A stretch of DNA of 64,000 nt from Fennellomyces sp. T-0311 (Eukaryota > Mucoromycota > Mucoromycetes > Mucorales > Lichtheimiaceae). The translations under genes and the position numbers were made by a program. Location of the stretch: NCBI GenBank assembly GCA_025266875.1, contig JALLLT010000025.1, positions 186,001 through 250,000 on the forward strand, in the 5' to 3' direction. Below the pieces are notes generated by a model. It was not told where the DNA came from, did no database searches, and was given only the letters and a program-made list of their open reading frames with translations. Below, in pieces: positions 43,221 to 54,156 of the stretch (its first letter is position 1; the number at the start of each line of letters is the position of its first letter).

Positions 43221-44225
43221 TCATTCAATAAAACCCAACTTTATCCTGTACTGGAGATAATGGTAGAGTGAGCATTTTTGGTATATAAGTTAACTCGAAA
43301 CGATCCGAGCGAGAGATTGAGATTATGCAAAATTCACAATATAATAGAATGTATGTAATGTTAACTGTGGAATTCCGTACACGAGAGAAGATTGAAATTG
43401 TGCGAATCACACTCTCTAATAAAGGGTTGACAAAGGAAATTCGTGGTGAAGAGCAGGTTGTGCTGAGCTGGTGCATGACAAGGATGATTAGGCGGCATAC
43501 ATTGAGACCATAGGTGAGCCGAAAAAGGGAATTGGTAACGCAAGAGAAAATCTGTTACAACACACATGAAATTCTTTCAAATATTCTATATTGATTCTGG
43601 GTATATCTTTAAGATCCTATATGCCTTTATGAATATTTCTGTACTTGTGCTGGCTTAGCGTTTGACTATAAGTCGCTGGAAAATTTCACACGTTTCACTA
43701 TTGTCTGATCTGCTTAACGATTGATGGGGAGGGGAGTGTATTACTTGCGTAAATATGTGGTCGGGAGGTTATCTCCTTCAATAGCTACGTGTTATTTCTT
43801 GCTGAATGCTCAACAATTTCTTGGGTTACCCAGTAAGTCATTTATAGTAATTCCGTGAATTACTATAAGGTGCATGTTATCGTAGGCTAAGCGAAGAAAA
43901 TTATCATTGTATGAAGGTTGCCCAAATGTTCTGCGCTTTTATTTACAAAAAATCGCCAAATTTGACATTACCTCAGTCCCTGATATGTTTACTAGGCTTT
44001 AAAACTGGATAGTGTGGGCTGAGCATGTACATATTCGTTATCTGGATGGTCTTTACATTGCTGATTGGGTAAGGAATGTTGATTCATGTAAAGAAATGCG
44101 CTGTATCAAAGCCTCGTATTATGAACATTAGAGACGTAGTAATAAATAGTAGACGTCGTCGGTCATCTTTGCCTTCTTATAAAATCACAGAAACTGTTTG
44201 CTACTATATAAATGCCAGTTTCACT
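43221..44225. other. Intergenic, AT-rich
   Basis: No gene is supported. A short stretch at about 43242-43285 (GTACTGGAGATAA ... GTGAGCATTTTT) resembles the exon 9 acceptor region of the nuclease-like gene and may be a relic. Nothing else is recognised. Confidence 0.4.
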
Positions 44226-45272
44226 TTATTCCTGTAATAGGATAGAACGAACATACTTTTTACGACTTATACTAGACAATGATTTGTCCTTTGGCAAAGG
44301 GAGGGCTTCGATAAAGGCTCGCAGGGACCGTTCTCGTGCTATCTTGTAGTCTTCCTCTAACTTGGGAATAATTTGATGCTCATAGTTGTATTGAACAGAC
44401 CAAAATGGCAAGTGAGGGGCCCGACGAAATATCGCTGCAAGGTAGCAGATTTCCGAATCGTAGTAATTCTTTGGGACCATTCTCCTGATAAAAGTACTGC
44501 TATCGGCCAATTCTTCAAAACGAGCTGTGATAATCTGCTTAACGCGTTGGTCCTTGCATAGATCTTTAAGGCACTGTTGTTGCCACAAGCGCACTGAGTT
44601 TTTATCGGATCTTTGTTCCCGCAAATTCCCATTCTTGTCCTTTATCAAAATTGGCTCCCCTGGCCGAACCGGTTTTGGTAACCGGTCCTGGATTGAATTG
44701 ATTTCTTGCAGGTATTCTCGTGCCTTGGCCAGCTCATACTCCATAGGTTGAATATTTTTCTTCCAAGCAAGAATATGCGGGTGTGCTATCCGTCGATAGG
44801 CCGTTTGGAACGACTCCTTTTTCCGGTTAGCGATGTTGTGACTGATATCGTATTTGCGGCAACCAGTGAGCTTGGATTGGTACCACAGATCGTATATGTC
44901 GTCATGATACTCCTTATCGATTCCGTCTCTGCGCTTATTTCCAGGGGACAGTGATGATGAAAAATCGCTGTGAAGCATTGTGGACCACGCGTATTTGTTT
45001 TGGCGCATCAGAGTGACGGGCTCATGTTGCACACCAGCATTCGTGGCTACTTCGGCATAAGAGCGGGACCCAATCCATACAGCGCTATTACACGAAAATG
45101 TATCGTCATCGTAGTCGACTTCTTCCCACTCGCCACTCATGGGGGCTTCTTTGATAGCGGCCAGTGGCGGGAATGCGTGATCGTATTCTTCTGGGATCAT
45201 GAGAGAAGAGCTGTCATCATAATTGTTTCCCTGGAGTGGAGATTCAGCGAACGCTAGAATAGTGTTGGACAT
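44226..45272 (-). CDS. Hypothetical protein, 348 aa
   Basis: A single open frame of 348 codons from the ATG complementary to 45270-45272 to a stop at 44226. The first 120 residues are acidic and Ser-rich (GEWEEVDYDDDTFSCNSAVW). The rest is charged and mostly helical, with Lys/Arg and Glu alternating (RRIAHPHILAWKKNIQPMEY, AKAREYLQEINSIQDRL, KQIITARFEELADS). There is no signal peptide and no membrane segment. The composition and lack of stops make it a convincing gene, probably a soluble cytosolic or nuclear protein. I do not recognise a family, so no function is given. Confidence 0.65.
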   Translation of the reverse strand: MSNTILAFAESPLQGNNYDDSSSLMIPEEYDHAFPPLAAIKEAPMSGEWEEVDYDDDTFSCNSAVWIGSRSYAEVATNAGVQHEPVTLMRQNKYAWSTMLHSDFSSSLSPGNKRRDGIDKEYHDDIYDLWYQSKLTGCRKYDISHNIANRKKESFQTAYRRIAHPHILAWKKNIQPMEYELAKAREYLQEINSIQDRLPKPVRPGEPILIKDKNGNLREQRSDKNSVRLWQQQCLKDLCKDQRVKQIITARFEELADSSTFIRRMVPKNYYDSEICYLAAIFRRAPHLPFWSVQYNYEHQIIPKLEEDYKIARERSLRAFIEALPLPKDKSLSSISRKKYVRSILLQE

Positions 45273-45641
45273 TAGTAGTTATTAGCAAGAGAGGTAGGTG
45301 GTGTGATAAAGGAACTTGCAATGACCGTCAAACGCTCCTTTATAAAGCTATTTTTACTGCGGCACAGCTTCTGTGAGATGGGCTATGCTGCGGCAGATTC
45401 GAAGAGGATCTGTCATACGTTACAACAACAGTTTACCCACAGAGCGGAATGCTATATAGCGATAATGATCACCCGCAATCAGCGAAAATGCGTGGCTTAC
45501 ATACCTGCAGGCCGTATCATTCATTTGTAATCATTGCGATTCTTTAAGTTATTCAAAACACCTACTTGTAATATAAACCTTTACAACGGTGCAACATGCT
45601 TAAGTAATTTCGTATCAGTTTATGAGTTGTTCAACTACAGA
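45273..45641. other. Intergenic
   Basis: Upstream region of the 348-aa gene. No gene or repeat is recognised. Confidence 0.4.
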
Positions 45642-46199
45642 TTAAAGAACGGCACGTGCCAAGGAGCAGCATAAGATGTGACCGCAGTACTTAAATGCAT
45701 AGCAAGGTCGGTTTAATTCAATTTGTAACACATGTCTCTGCCATATTGGTGCTTCGCGTGTCTCATTCGGAAACGGCAACTTTCGGCATTTAGGCAATTT
45801 CCGTTCCGCCTTTGGCACGCTAAGTATCCCCAGTTTCTTGCTCATCATATATACATACAACATATCAATAAGAACCTGGATCAAAACAGTCAGCGCACTC
45901 GCAGTCCCTGATCCACATGATATCCGAAGGGATATGCCAAGACATAGCTCAGTATTTGGACAGAAAGCAAGCAATCCACTGGTAGCACGGTCTACGGGAT
46001 AACCTAATACATAAAGAAAGCTTTCGTGCATACTGTTCTCATCAGTAGCTGAAGCATACATCCAGTGGCCATGCGCATTGTCCATCCAACAGGCCAGCCT
46101 CCATACCAGCATCACCATCCTGCACAACCCAAGCACCCTGTGGGGAAGCCCCTGTAACCTTAGAAAGTAAAGAAATTCACTGTAGCGAGACACTTCCAT
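45642..46199 (-). CDS. Hypothetical ORF, 185 aa (doubtful)
   Basis: An ATG-initiated frame starting only 70 bp downstream of the SURF4 stop on the same strand. It has moderately hydrophobic stretches (VLGLCRMVMLVWRLACWM, ALTVLIQVLIDMLYVYMM) and a basic end. No family is recognised. A distant resemblance in layout to peroxisomal membrane proteins of the Pex11 type crossed my mind but is not supported by any motif. The short spacing leaves open that this is 3' untranslated or intergenic sequence. Confidence 0.3.
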   Translation of the reverse strand: MEVSRYSEFLYFLRLQGLPHRVLGLCRMVMLVWRLACWMDNAHGHWMYASATDENSMHESFLYVLGYPVDRATSGLLAFCPNTELCLGISLRISCGSGTASALTVLIQVLIDMLYVYMMSKKLGILSVPKAERKLPKCRKLPFPNETREAPIWQRHVLQIELNRPCYAFKYCGHILCCSLARAVL

Positions 46200-46269
46200 G
46201 AAGCCTTAGGAATAAGTGTGTAGATTTACTGTATTAGCAACAACAAAGTAACTGGATCAAACTTTTTTT

Positions 46270-47179
46270 TTAAAATTCCTTCTTCTTCTCGTCGATCGAG
46301 TATCCGCCGGGGCCCATGTTGACGAGCAGCAGGAAGCCGCCCACGATCGACAGCGTCTGGAAAAAGTCGTATTTGAGGAAGTCACGCTTGAAGTGATTGT
46401 GGGTGACCGACCAGAAGTTGTTGATAATGACATTGAAGACGGACAGGAACAGGACGAGGAACATGGCAGACCACTTGGCCTTGAAGCCGACGGCGACCAT
46501 GACGCATGCTGTCAGGCCGACGACGGAGGTCATGATGCGGATGAAGGACCACTCACCGTGGAAGGCAGAGCCGATGAACAAAAAGATGAGCAGAATCCGG
46601 CCGGCCAGCTGCAGGTACGTTCGTCGATTGCTTTCGGAGAGCTGCGGCAGTGCAGCAAACATCCGTCGCTGTTTGGCCATGGAATCGGACAAGACCATCA
46701 CAAGCCCGCCAATGACAGATAGGTTACGCAAGAAAAAGGAGAGGTCAAAGATCAGCCCGTAACCCAGAGCCTGCGCTACGACCACGCCAAGCAGCCCGTA
46801 CACCGCATAGTCTTGGTGTCGCTTTGCAATCACCAACCCAGATCCTGCCAGCATCACCTTTGAGTGCACAAGGTGTCAGTGTTTGTATTCATGCCGTTGC
46901 GACCCGACTCGTGTAACCGCTTGAAATGAAATTACTCACCACCACGTTCAATCCCAAGAATAGGTGGCTGAGGCCCTTTGGGAAATGTCGATAGTCCTGC
47001 ATGTACGAGATCTGGTCGGACCATTGTGTCGTGATTCGCAGAGCATCCTCTAGGAAGGTGGCCACGATCAAGAAGCGGCCAATGATTGGAATGTAGGGCT
47101 TGAGCGGCTGGCCGATCTTGTCCACGACATCTTCGGCTCTTGAGCTGAATGTCTCGACTTGCTCTTTAATGTTGGACAT
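46270..47179 (-). CDS. ERV29: SURF4/Erv29-type ER cargo receptor, 275 aa
   Basis: Two exons, 46940-47179 (80 codons) and 46270-46857, join in phase 0 across an 82-nt GTGAGT...AG intron, giving 275 aa, the usual SURF4 length. The N-terminus is MSNIKEQVETFSSRAEDVVD, followed by KPYIPIIGRFLIVATFLEDALR, the conserved first membrane region of the family. Several more hydrophobic helices follow (GLLGVVVAQALGYGLIFDL, LQLAGRILLIFLFIGSAF, VVGLTACVMVAVGF, NVIINNFW). The C-terminus KKKEF is a lysine-rich retrieval signal like that of SURF4. The family packages soluble secretory cargo into COPII vesicles and cycles between ER and Golgi. Nothing is odd. It faces the same way as the epimerase gene upstream, 164 bp away. 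Confidence 0.95.
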
Positions 47180-47343
47180 TGAGAGTCTTACGCGGTTGGG
47201 GAAGAGAAGGAAAGGCAGGCAAATGTCCCAGGGGGTTGTTATACACTTGCATGGAGGGCGTACTTTCAAAAAATATCCAATCAAGACGCAACACACACGA
47301 ACATAATACATGGCAACGCAGCTTCTTTCTTTTTCATTCTCTC

Positions 47344-48518
47344 TTAGATCACTGTCAGCTCCTGCCCGCCCGTCCACGACTCGCCGCCGCCAAGCTTCAC
47401 CCAGTCGGCCACCGACCCGACCTCCACGCAAATCATGTTGTGGAACTCGTCGTCGCCAAAGTCGCCCATCGCCTTGGCCTTGTCCGTCCAGGGGTTCCAT
47501 ACCACTAAAGGTCGCGACGGTGAGATCACGCCGGTCATACAAACAAACAATTTACCTGTGTCCTTCAGGCCCGTCTTCTGGATTGCAATGCTGTATTCCT
47601 TGCCAAAGTTGACCTGGAGCTTGTCGGGTACATCACAGTAGATGCGGTCAACTTCTGACGCCACCGCCACCTGGTCCCTCGTCTCGTCTCCTTTAGCCCC
47701 GTCCTGCACCTTATCAATGAAGCTCAGCGACTTGAGGCCATCCACCGTCACATCCGCAATGTTCTTGCCTCCGTATTAATATAAACCAAATGCATCAATC
47801 CCTGGCGAATCACACTTACGGGGGCATGGAAGTAGGTGTGCAACAGCGTGTTGAACTCAAACGTGTCCTCGTCCTCGTTCTTGAGTCCCAGCACAGTCTT
47901 GAGCGACTTTGCAGTAAGCGACACGGTGTACGTCAGGCGGAACGAATGAGGCCAGCCATTTCGCAGCTTGGGGTCCAACTGTGTATCCTTCAATGCTGAC
48001 ATCCGAGTGTGAGTAGCGACAGCACGTATAGAAAGACCCCAACCAACTTACTGAAGCGCACCGAAACCTCGTCGTTATCGTTGATCAGACCCACATACTC
48101 CCAGTACGTGTTGCGAGCAAAGCCTGTCATTGGTTGAGTCCTATTATTGTTTGTTACGCGTGTCAACTTTTTAAGTTACCATGCTGGGGCAGCTGGATCT
48201 GTTCCTTGGTGCCAAAAATGGGGAACACGAGCGGGATACCTCCACGAATCGCCTTGCTGCCATCGCGAACAGCAAGCTTGCTGTAATTCTCGCTTAATAA
48301 CCTCTTTCTGCTGCTTATCAAGTCAAAGCTTACCTGACAAAGAGTCTTTCGGTACCGTCCACAGTCCAGCTGGTTACAGTTGCACCTTTGCAACTAGGAT
48401 TAGTTACTTTTTAACCTCAATGCTGGACGGAATGGGATGTACCATAAAGTGCAATGGCCGCCGTGGCTCCGGATGGATGCGAAAGATAAATTACTTTGCC
48501 TTTTTCTTCAGCTGGCAT
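47344..48518 (-). CDS. Glucose-6-phosphate 1-epimerase (aldose 1-epimerase family), 281 aa
   Basis: Seven exons join in frame: 48443-48518, 48334-48385, 48180-48280, 48052-48123, 47820-47995, 47556-47763 and 47344-47504, coding for 281 aa. The start is the ATG complementary to 48516-48518 (MPAEEKGKVIYLSHPSGATA). Family marks are GATVTSWTVDGTERLFVS, the GGIPLVFPIFG loop, QHGFARNTYWEY (His76, Arg79), LLHTYFHAP (His153, probable catalytic base) and MICVEVGSV (Glu256). NPWTDKAKAMGDFGDDE is typical of the YMR099c branch, which interconverts alpha- and beta-glucose 6-phosphate in the cytosol. The length matches (yeast about 300 aa). All introns are 50-60 nt GT-AG. No anomalies. Confidence 0.92.
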
Positions 48519-49800
48519 TGTGTAAAAGAGAAAAGAACTGTTAAAGCCAGCGCGTGCCCCACGAAACGCTGCTTTATAATCGTCGGGGATCGCGCTGCGG
48601 GAATGTGCAGGAAGGACGGGAAATGGTTGGCTCCATCATGTCCTTGCGTTATGCTAAACTCTCAGCCTGTAGACTATCCCTTTTCCTTACACATACTTTA
48701 GAGTCTGTGTTCTGTTATCGATTGACTATCTCTTCCGAAAATACACTTGAGGCACTCGTATTCACCCAAAAAGACATGTTATTTATCCGTCCTTAAGATG
48801 TCATGTCAATCTGACAGGTGACCGAATAGAATACTAGTGTTCAAAACTGTATGCACTGCCGGACTATCCACGTGTGTCCTAAGCAACTGCGCTGATTTGT
48901 ATGCATTTATTGCTGTCGCTTTATATATCAATTCATATCGTCGGAAAATAGAGTTTTGTTCTCGGCCATTTACATCTTTATTGCCCTCAAAAGGCGTATA
49001 GGAGATTTTGGCTTATTCCGGGTTAATTCTTGGCTAACTTCGGTACACTGCCACTCGATACTATGATATCTCTATATATAACTGAATCTTGCATTGCAGT
49101 CGTCGGCCAAACAGTTCGCGTAAGATCGCTTTTGATAATAGCTTTTGACCAGCACACACGCATAGAGTATATGCGGATATGCGCGTAGCAGGAAAATTAA
49201 GGAGATATACCAAGATAGCTTTTCACAGTCAAGATATCAATACGTATGACGCATACCATATCGACTTGAAGTAGCACAAGGCTTCTACACCAGCTACAGT
49301 AGAGCCTGATTAATTTCACAGGTTTCATTCATGAATACCCATTTAATTATATTAACGAGGCATGAAAATAACGAAATCAGTAAGCTTAATTGACTACTCG
49401 GCAATATTTTTTACCTAATTACTTGAAGTAGATATATATGCTGCGCTCCTCATGCTGCAGAAGGACTGAAGAGAAAGCGGTACGAAGTCCTCAGTGGCGT
49501 ATCAGCTCACGTACGGCCAGACGCTGATCTGCTGGACCACTCGCCACCTGTGAAACTATGACACCAAAAAGCAAAATCACATTTCGATACTGTCACTAGA
49601 AGAATATAAGTACGCACGATAATGATACTCTCAGTTTTTGAAGTACTGCTATATAGTGGCGATTATAAGTAATAGTAGGTACATTTGTAACTTCTCAAAT
49701 CACACAGAAACGTTTTTATCGCAAAGAAAGATTACATAGTAACATAATGGATACGAGACACATATCAAGTAAAAGAAGTGACCTAACGCTCAAGAACAAA
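48519..49800. other. Intergenic, AT-rich
   Basis: About 1.3 kb between the epimerase start and the alcohol dehydrogenase pseudogene end. No gene, RNA gene or repeat is recognised. Confidence 0.5.
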
Positions 49801-51006
49801 TCAATATCTAGCTTTTCCATTCTTCATAGCTTGAATAGTATTCACCACTTTTGTCATCGGATACTTTAAGATACACGGCTTCACACCTGTCTTGGCGGCA
49901 AACTCCAGCATCTCACGCATACCTTGGAGGAGCCGATGAACGATACAGCAAATATGATTTGGCGTTCGAGGAGGCTGAAAGCCGAAATATTGTTGAGAGA
50001 AGTTTCTGGCGCAGCAACCAAGGTAAGCTTGCTATTTGGATCAAGCAAGCATAGTATATAATTCCACTACCTGTCGTTTGCGAAGCTGGTACACACCATA
50101 AATGTCAAGGTACCAGCTCGCTGAGCCATAGCTTCGGCATCGCTGATGACAGCATAATCCGTCGCGACAGATAACTTGGCATCCCCACGTTTACGCTCAA
50201 TGCTTGAAAATACCACAACTTCTGCTCCCATGGCCTTGCCCCATTGGATCTAAAGAGTATGTTTTGTTGAGTGAACAGTAAACATTTTCTGATGTCAACG
50301 TATAGCATAGTGACCCAAACCTCCTACATCCATAACTCCAATTCGCGATCCTTTAGTAACTCCATTTCGTTTCAAAGGACCGTAGGTTGTGACACCAGCA
50401 CAAAAGAATGTGGCAGTCAGTTCACTAGGCATATTACTAGGAATCTTGAATACAAAGCGCTGGTTGCCTCGCCACTTGTCTGCATAGCCACATACGATTT
50501 ATCACCGTTTGTCCAGCGGTTGTCATATGTCAGAATCCTATGAGTGCGGGACGTATTTCCTGATTATTCTTACACTCCTTGCAGTGACCACTGGATCGAC
50601 TTTATGCACCCATCCCGGACTCTGTCGTCGATCTTAAAATCTGTGACGCTTTTACCGACTTTGGTAACAAGACCCACAATCTAGACCAAGGAAAAATTCG
50701 GTAAGTCTGCATGAATCAAACCTAACAGTGTTTTCACACTACCTCATGGCCGACAATGCATAGATAGTCCGCTGTTCCCCATCCATTATCAATTGTATGA
50801 ATATCAGAACCGCAAACACTGCCGTGGATCACGTAAAATTCAATGTCGTCATCATCGAAGTGCTTAAGCTGTAGCTCAGTCGATTTGAGTGGTTGACCTA
50901 TGTTTGAATTATGCATACTAGAGCACTATTTATTGCCTAATGATGCTTCTCTACCTTTCCCAAATGATGCCCATTCGTGAAACGTGACTTCGGTCGAGGA
51001 AGTCAT
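49801..51006 (-). pseudogene. Zinc-type alcohol dehydrogenase (cinnamyl alcohol/NADP-dependent type) pseudogene
   Basis: The start MTSSTEVTFHEWASFGKG (ATG complementary to 51004-51006) is followed by an intron, then FYVIHGSVCGSDIHTIDNGW and IVGHEV with the catalytic-zinc Cys and His-Glu. After a second intron come IVGLVTKVGKSVTDFKIDDR, then, in shifting frames, GHCKECKNNQE (structural zinc loop), TYDNRWTNGDKSY, YADKWRGNQRFVFKIPSNMP, GVTTYGPLKRNGVTKGSRIG and VMDVGGLGHYAI (nucleotide-binding GxGGxG now DVGGLG). It ends IQWGKAMGAEVVVFSSIERK ... MLEFAAKTGVKPCILKYPM ... NGKARY. At least four frame changes cannot be explained by introns. Intact enzymes reduce aldehydes with NADPH in the cytosol; this one should be dead, unless the breaks are assembly errors. 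Confidence 0.8.
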
Positions 51007-51758
51007 AGTAGAATGCAGCTGCTACTGTTGGTTTTATGATTGAGTAAGAAGAGAGCTAGTGCGTTGATTCATTTTTATGCAACATTTGAAAAGCATTGTT
51101 GATTGATAGAATGTTTAGAATTCTCCAATTTCGGAACATATCTAGAACACAGTCGCTGGAATAATGGGATATCGTAGCTGGGTGGGAGGGTTTATCTCTC
51201 TTAAGCGGAGTACCGCTGTTCAGTTGACAACAGAGAGAAAAGCAACAGATGGCTAATGATAATGTATAAAATACGATAAGATTATTTCCTTCTACAAGTA
51301 TCTTGATACTTTCCCATATACTGACAGGTATATATGCAGGTTTCTACGCTGGTAAGCGAAACGGTAATCATCCGTAAGTAGCAATAACATACAACAATGC
51401 ATACAGGGTTAGCGCAATATATATACTAGAAAAGGAATTTCTCGAATGGTATCATCTAGAACAAAATATCGGATGATATTTAAGTCATGCAGAACTGTTC
51501 CCTCTCTTTGTGCACCATCTATGGTATCTTCCGTCATTAAATATGCTTATCGTACCTCAATATGTACTCTAAGTAGTTAGTTAAAAAAACTTTTTGTGTT
51601 TCCGTTTCCTATTCACTTTACTCGTCGAGGAAAATGTTTTTTTTTCGAAGTGAGCGTGATGGTAGTGTACCCTTCCATACGTCAGGAGGAGCAATAGATT
51701 AAGTTATAAAGAACACTATTTTGAACACTTTTACTGGCAAACAAAGGCAGGTAAAATG
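51007..51758. other. Intergenic
   Basis: AT-rich; no gene or repeat is recognised. Confidence 0.45.
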
Positions 51759-52106
51759 TTATGCGAAAGGTTGCCTGGGTTTGTTATCCCACCAGCAATA
51801 TCTGCACATACGTATATAGTATGTCACATAATCTTTCACGTACCTCGATTTCTCTTCTTCCGGTATCTGTCTGATTATACTAGTTGCAGTAATATTTACA
51901 GCACGTAACAAGACTTGTATTTGTTCTCCCGTCATTTGGACAACACCGTCAAAAGTTCCATGTAATCTTAGAGAGAGATATCTTTCTTTCACTGTAAAAA
52001 ATCCTAGTGTATCGTAGTGCGACGGTACTATAAAATTATACAAAATGTTGTAAAATCCTGTGAAAACTGCCATTTTACAAGAAAATTTTTTTACAGTGGT
52101 AGCCAT
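51759..52106 (-). CDS. Hypothetical small protein, 115 aa (doubtful)
   Basis: An ATG-initiated frame of 115 codons. The second half looks protein-like (LSLRLHGTFDGVVQMTGEQI, AVNITATSIIRQIPEEEKSR, YVKDYVTYYIRMCRYCWWD). No known family. It lies 244 bp downstream of the palmitoyltransferase stop on the same strand. A T-rich tract ending in ACAG just inside the start could be a splice acceptor, so it might be an exon of a larger transcript. Confidence 0.3.
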   Translation of the reverse strand: MATTVKKFSCKMAVFTGFYNILYNFIVPSHYDTLGFFTVKERYLSLRLHGTFDGVVQMTGEQIQVLLRAVNITATSIIRQIPEEEKSRYVKDYVTYYIRMCRYCWWDNKPRQPFA

Positions 52107-52350
52107 CCTCGGGAAGTCTATATATGAGTATGTTCAGTACATCGCTGCTCCAAACTTGATCTTTCTGAATGTTCAAATGTAGTGATAATCCATCTGATGA
52201 AGAGTGCTTGTATTGTTACAAATGACGAGCGACAAAGTGGTATAACTTTTTTTGAAGAGTCGTGAATGATTTAGGAAGGAACGGAAGGATTAGTGATAAA
52301 TAGTATGTGTGTGTGTGCGTGTATGGAATTAAATGAAAAGATAGGGAGTG

Positions 52351-54156
52351 TTAATGGGCAGGACTGAATTTTCGTCGTCGTAGATAGCTGTTGCATTGAT
52401 TAGTACCACGATGACCTCTCAGAGTTTGGTAAAACATTACCTTTTCGGTCGTGGCCGACATAATACATGCGCCATGTTAAGTGCAGGATTACCTTTGTTG
52501 TAAGGATTAGCACTAAGATCGGAATGTTTGGTCATGACTGAGGCTCGCAACTAGGTACATACACTGTTAACATAATGCAGTGAAAAGAAGAAAAATCAGG
52601 AGAACTGGTTACCTGTTCATGCGTGGTGATGCCTCTCAAGATTAAGGAGCAGTGATAAAGGGTTAATCCGCCAACCATTGTTAGCAGCACGAAGCATACG
52701 ATTGCCAGCACAAAGCTGACGGGAGCTTGATTAAACACGGAAGTGAACGTTGTGTTTGGACTTTGCTCCTTGAAGACGAGTAGTAGATGAACGATGGAAA
52801 ATACAATGACAAATAAGCACATTAGAGTTGCAGCATTGATGAATACGAAAAAGGGACGGTAGTTTCGTGCGCCAATACAGTTATTAAGCCAGATGCAGTG
52901 ATGATCTTCCACCTCTAAAGCGTTTATGAATCAGCCACCAAATATTATATACCAATTCGATACCCACCAACACAATTATCACACTGACGGCAGTGGCTTG
53001 CACGAGGGGGGCGATAGATGCGACATGTTTCACAGTAACGTAGTGTCCATGTCTTATCCTTGATGCGCACTTCCCTTTGCGTGGGTATACTTTGGTGCCA
53101 CATGGAGCTATATGGGGAGCCAGGATCGTCATACGTCTCCAACACTGGGAAGGGATCCAAATCACGAGGTATAATCTATATCACACGTTTGTTAGCCATA
53201 TACTGCTGCATGGCCCATATTTCAATACTTACGCCAGGATCGGTCCATGAAGTTTTTATCATCGAAGTCAGTGTCAAGACAAATAGATACGCAAACACGA
53301 TTGGAATTGCAGGGTGGACATTTTCCCAGATGAATGGACAGCTGCAAGTGCAAACAATCAGCTGCTTGCGACGATTAACCAATTACTGCACTTACGTGAA
53401 GATCCCAAATAATACGGAGGGTGCTATTAAGAGTACGAGCGCCAAAATAAACGCCCAGTATTCTCGACTTGTCATGAACCTGCCACCACAGAAGAACTTG
53501 TTTCGACCGGGAAAAAGCTTATAATTACGCACTAATTTGGTTTGTCTCTCTGGCAAGATTGTTCCGGATGGTTGTGAAGGAAACTCGGTGATGTGGGTTA
53601 CTATGGGAGGAGGAGGAGCTTTGATTGGGTGTTGTTGCTGTGGCACCTGCGTTGGCTGTCGCAAATGTTGTTGTTGCTGTTGTTGGATTTGAGCATTACT
53701 GCGTACTTGTCCAATAAGCGTTGCACTGTCGTCACTAGTCATGTTTGAAACAGTGGTCATTCCAGAGGAATGAGGAATCGGTTCGTGTGATGATGTTTGC
53801 ATTATACTTGGTACGTTGACACTGCTTTCGTCCGTGACCGAGGTGGTTGTTCTTTGTCGTACTGTTGCTGTCGTGGTCAAGTGTCGTGATTCGTTCGATG
53901 AAGTTGGTAAGGCATTGAAGTCAAAGTTTTCTAAAGAGTCAGGTTGTTGTTGTGAGCGTCCTTTTTTCGATGCAAAGCGAATGACGTTGGATGCTGGGTA
54001 TGCGAAGGTACTGCGTCCAAATATAGAGTGTTGTTGCTCGTTGGCCGGGGCTAAGGGCATGCCAAGGGCGTTGAAGGTGCTTTCCGGGTATGAATCAGCA
54101 GCGCTTTGTCCAGGAATGCCAGAGGCGTCAAGCGTTTGTTGCTCATCTGGGCCCAT
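52351..54156 (-). CDS. DHHC-type protein S-acyltransferase, 508 aa
   Basis: Six exons (53396-54156, 53233-53341, 52968-53175, 52613-52914, 52441-52550, 52351-52387) join in frame to 508 aa. The frame is open 34 codons upstream but only the ATG complementary to 54154-54156 provides a start (MGPDEQQTLDAS). Residues 1-220 are low-complexity (Q-runs, SSN, PPPP). Membrane helices are at about 232-253 and 262-285. The Cys-rich domain at 336-375 has CETCRIYRPPRASHCRQCDN, then the catalytic DHHC at 363-366 (EDHHCIWLNNCIGARNYR). Two more helices lie at about 381-407 and 423-452, followed by the TTxE motif (TTHE, 456-459) and NPYNKG. It palmitoylates membrane-associated proteins at the ER or Golgi; the layout resembles Erf2/ZDHHC14-18. 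The substrate is unknown. All canonical residues are present. Confidence 0.93.

Noticed and set aside
46393..46762. Plus-strand frames over the SURF4 gene
   Set aside because: They are the antisense of a well-supported conserved protein.
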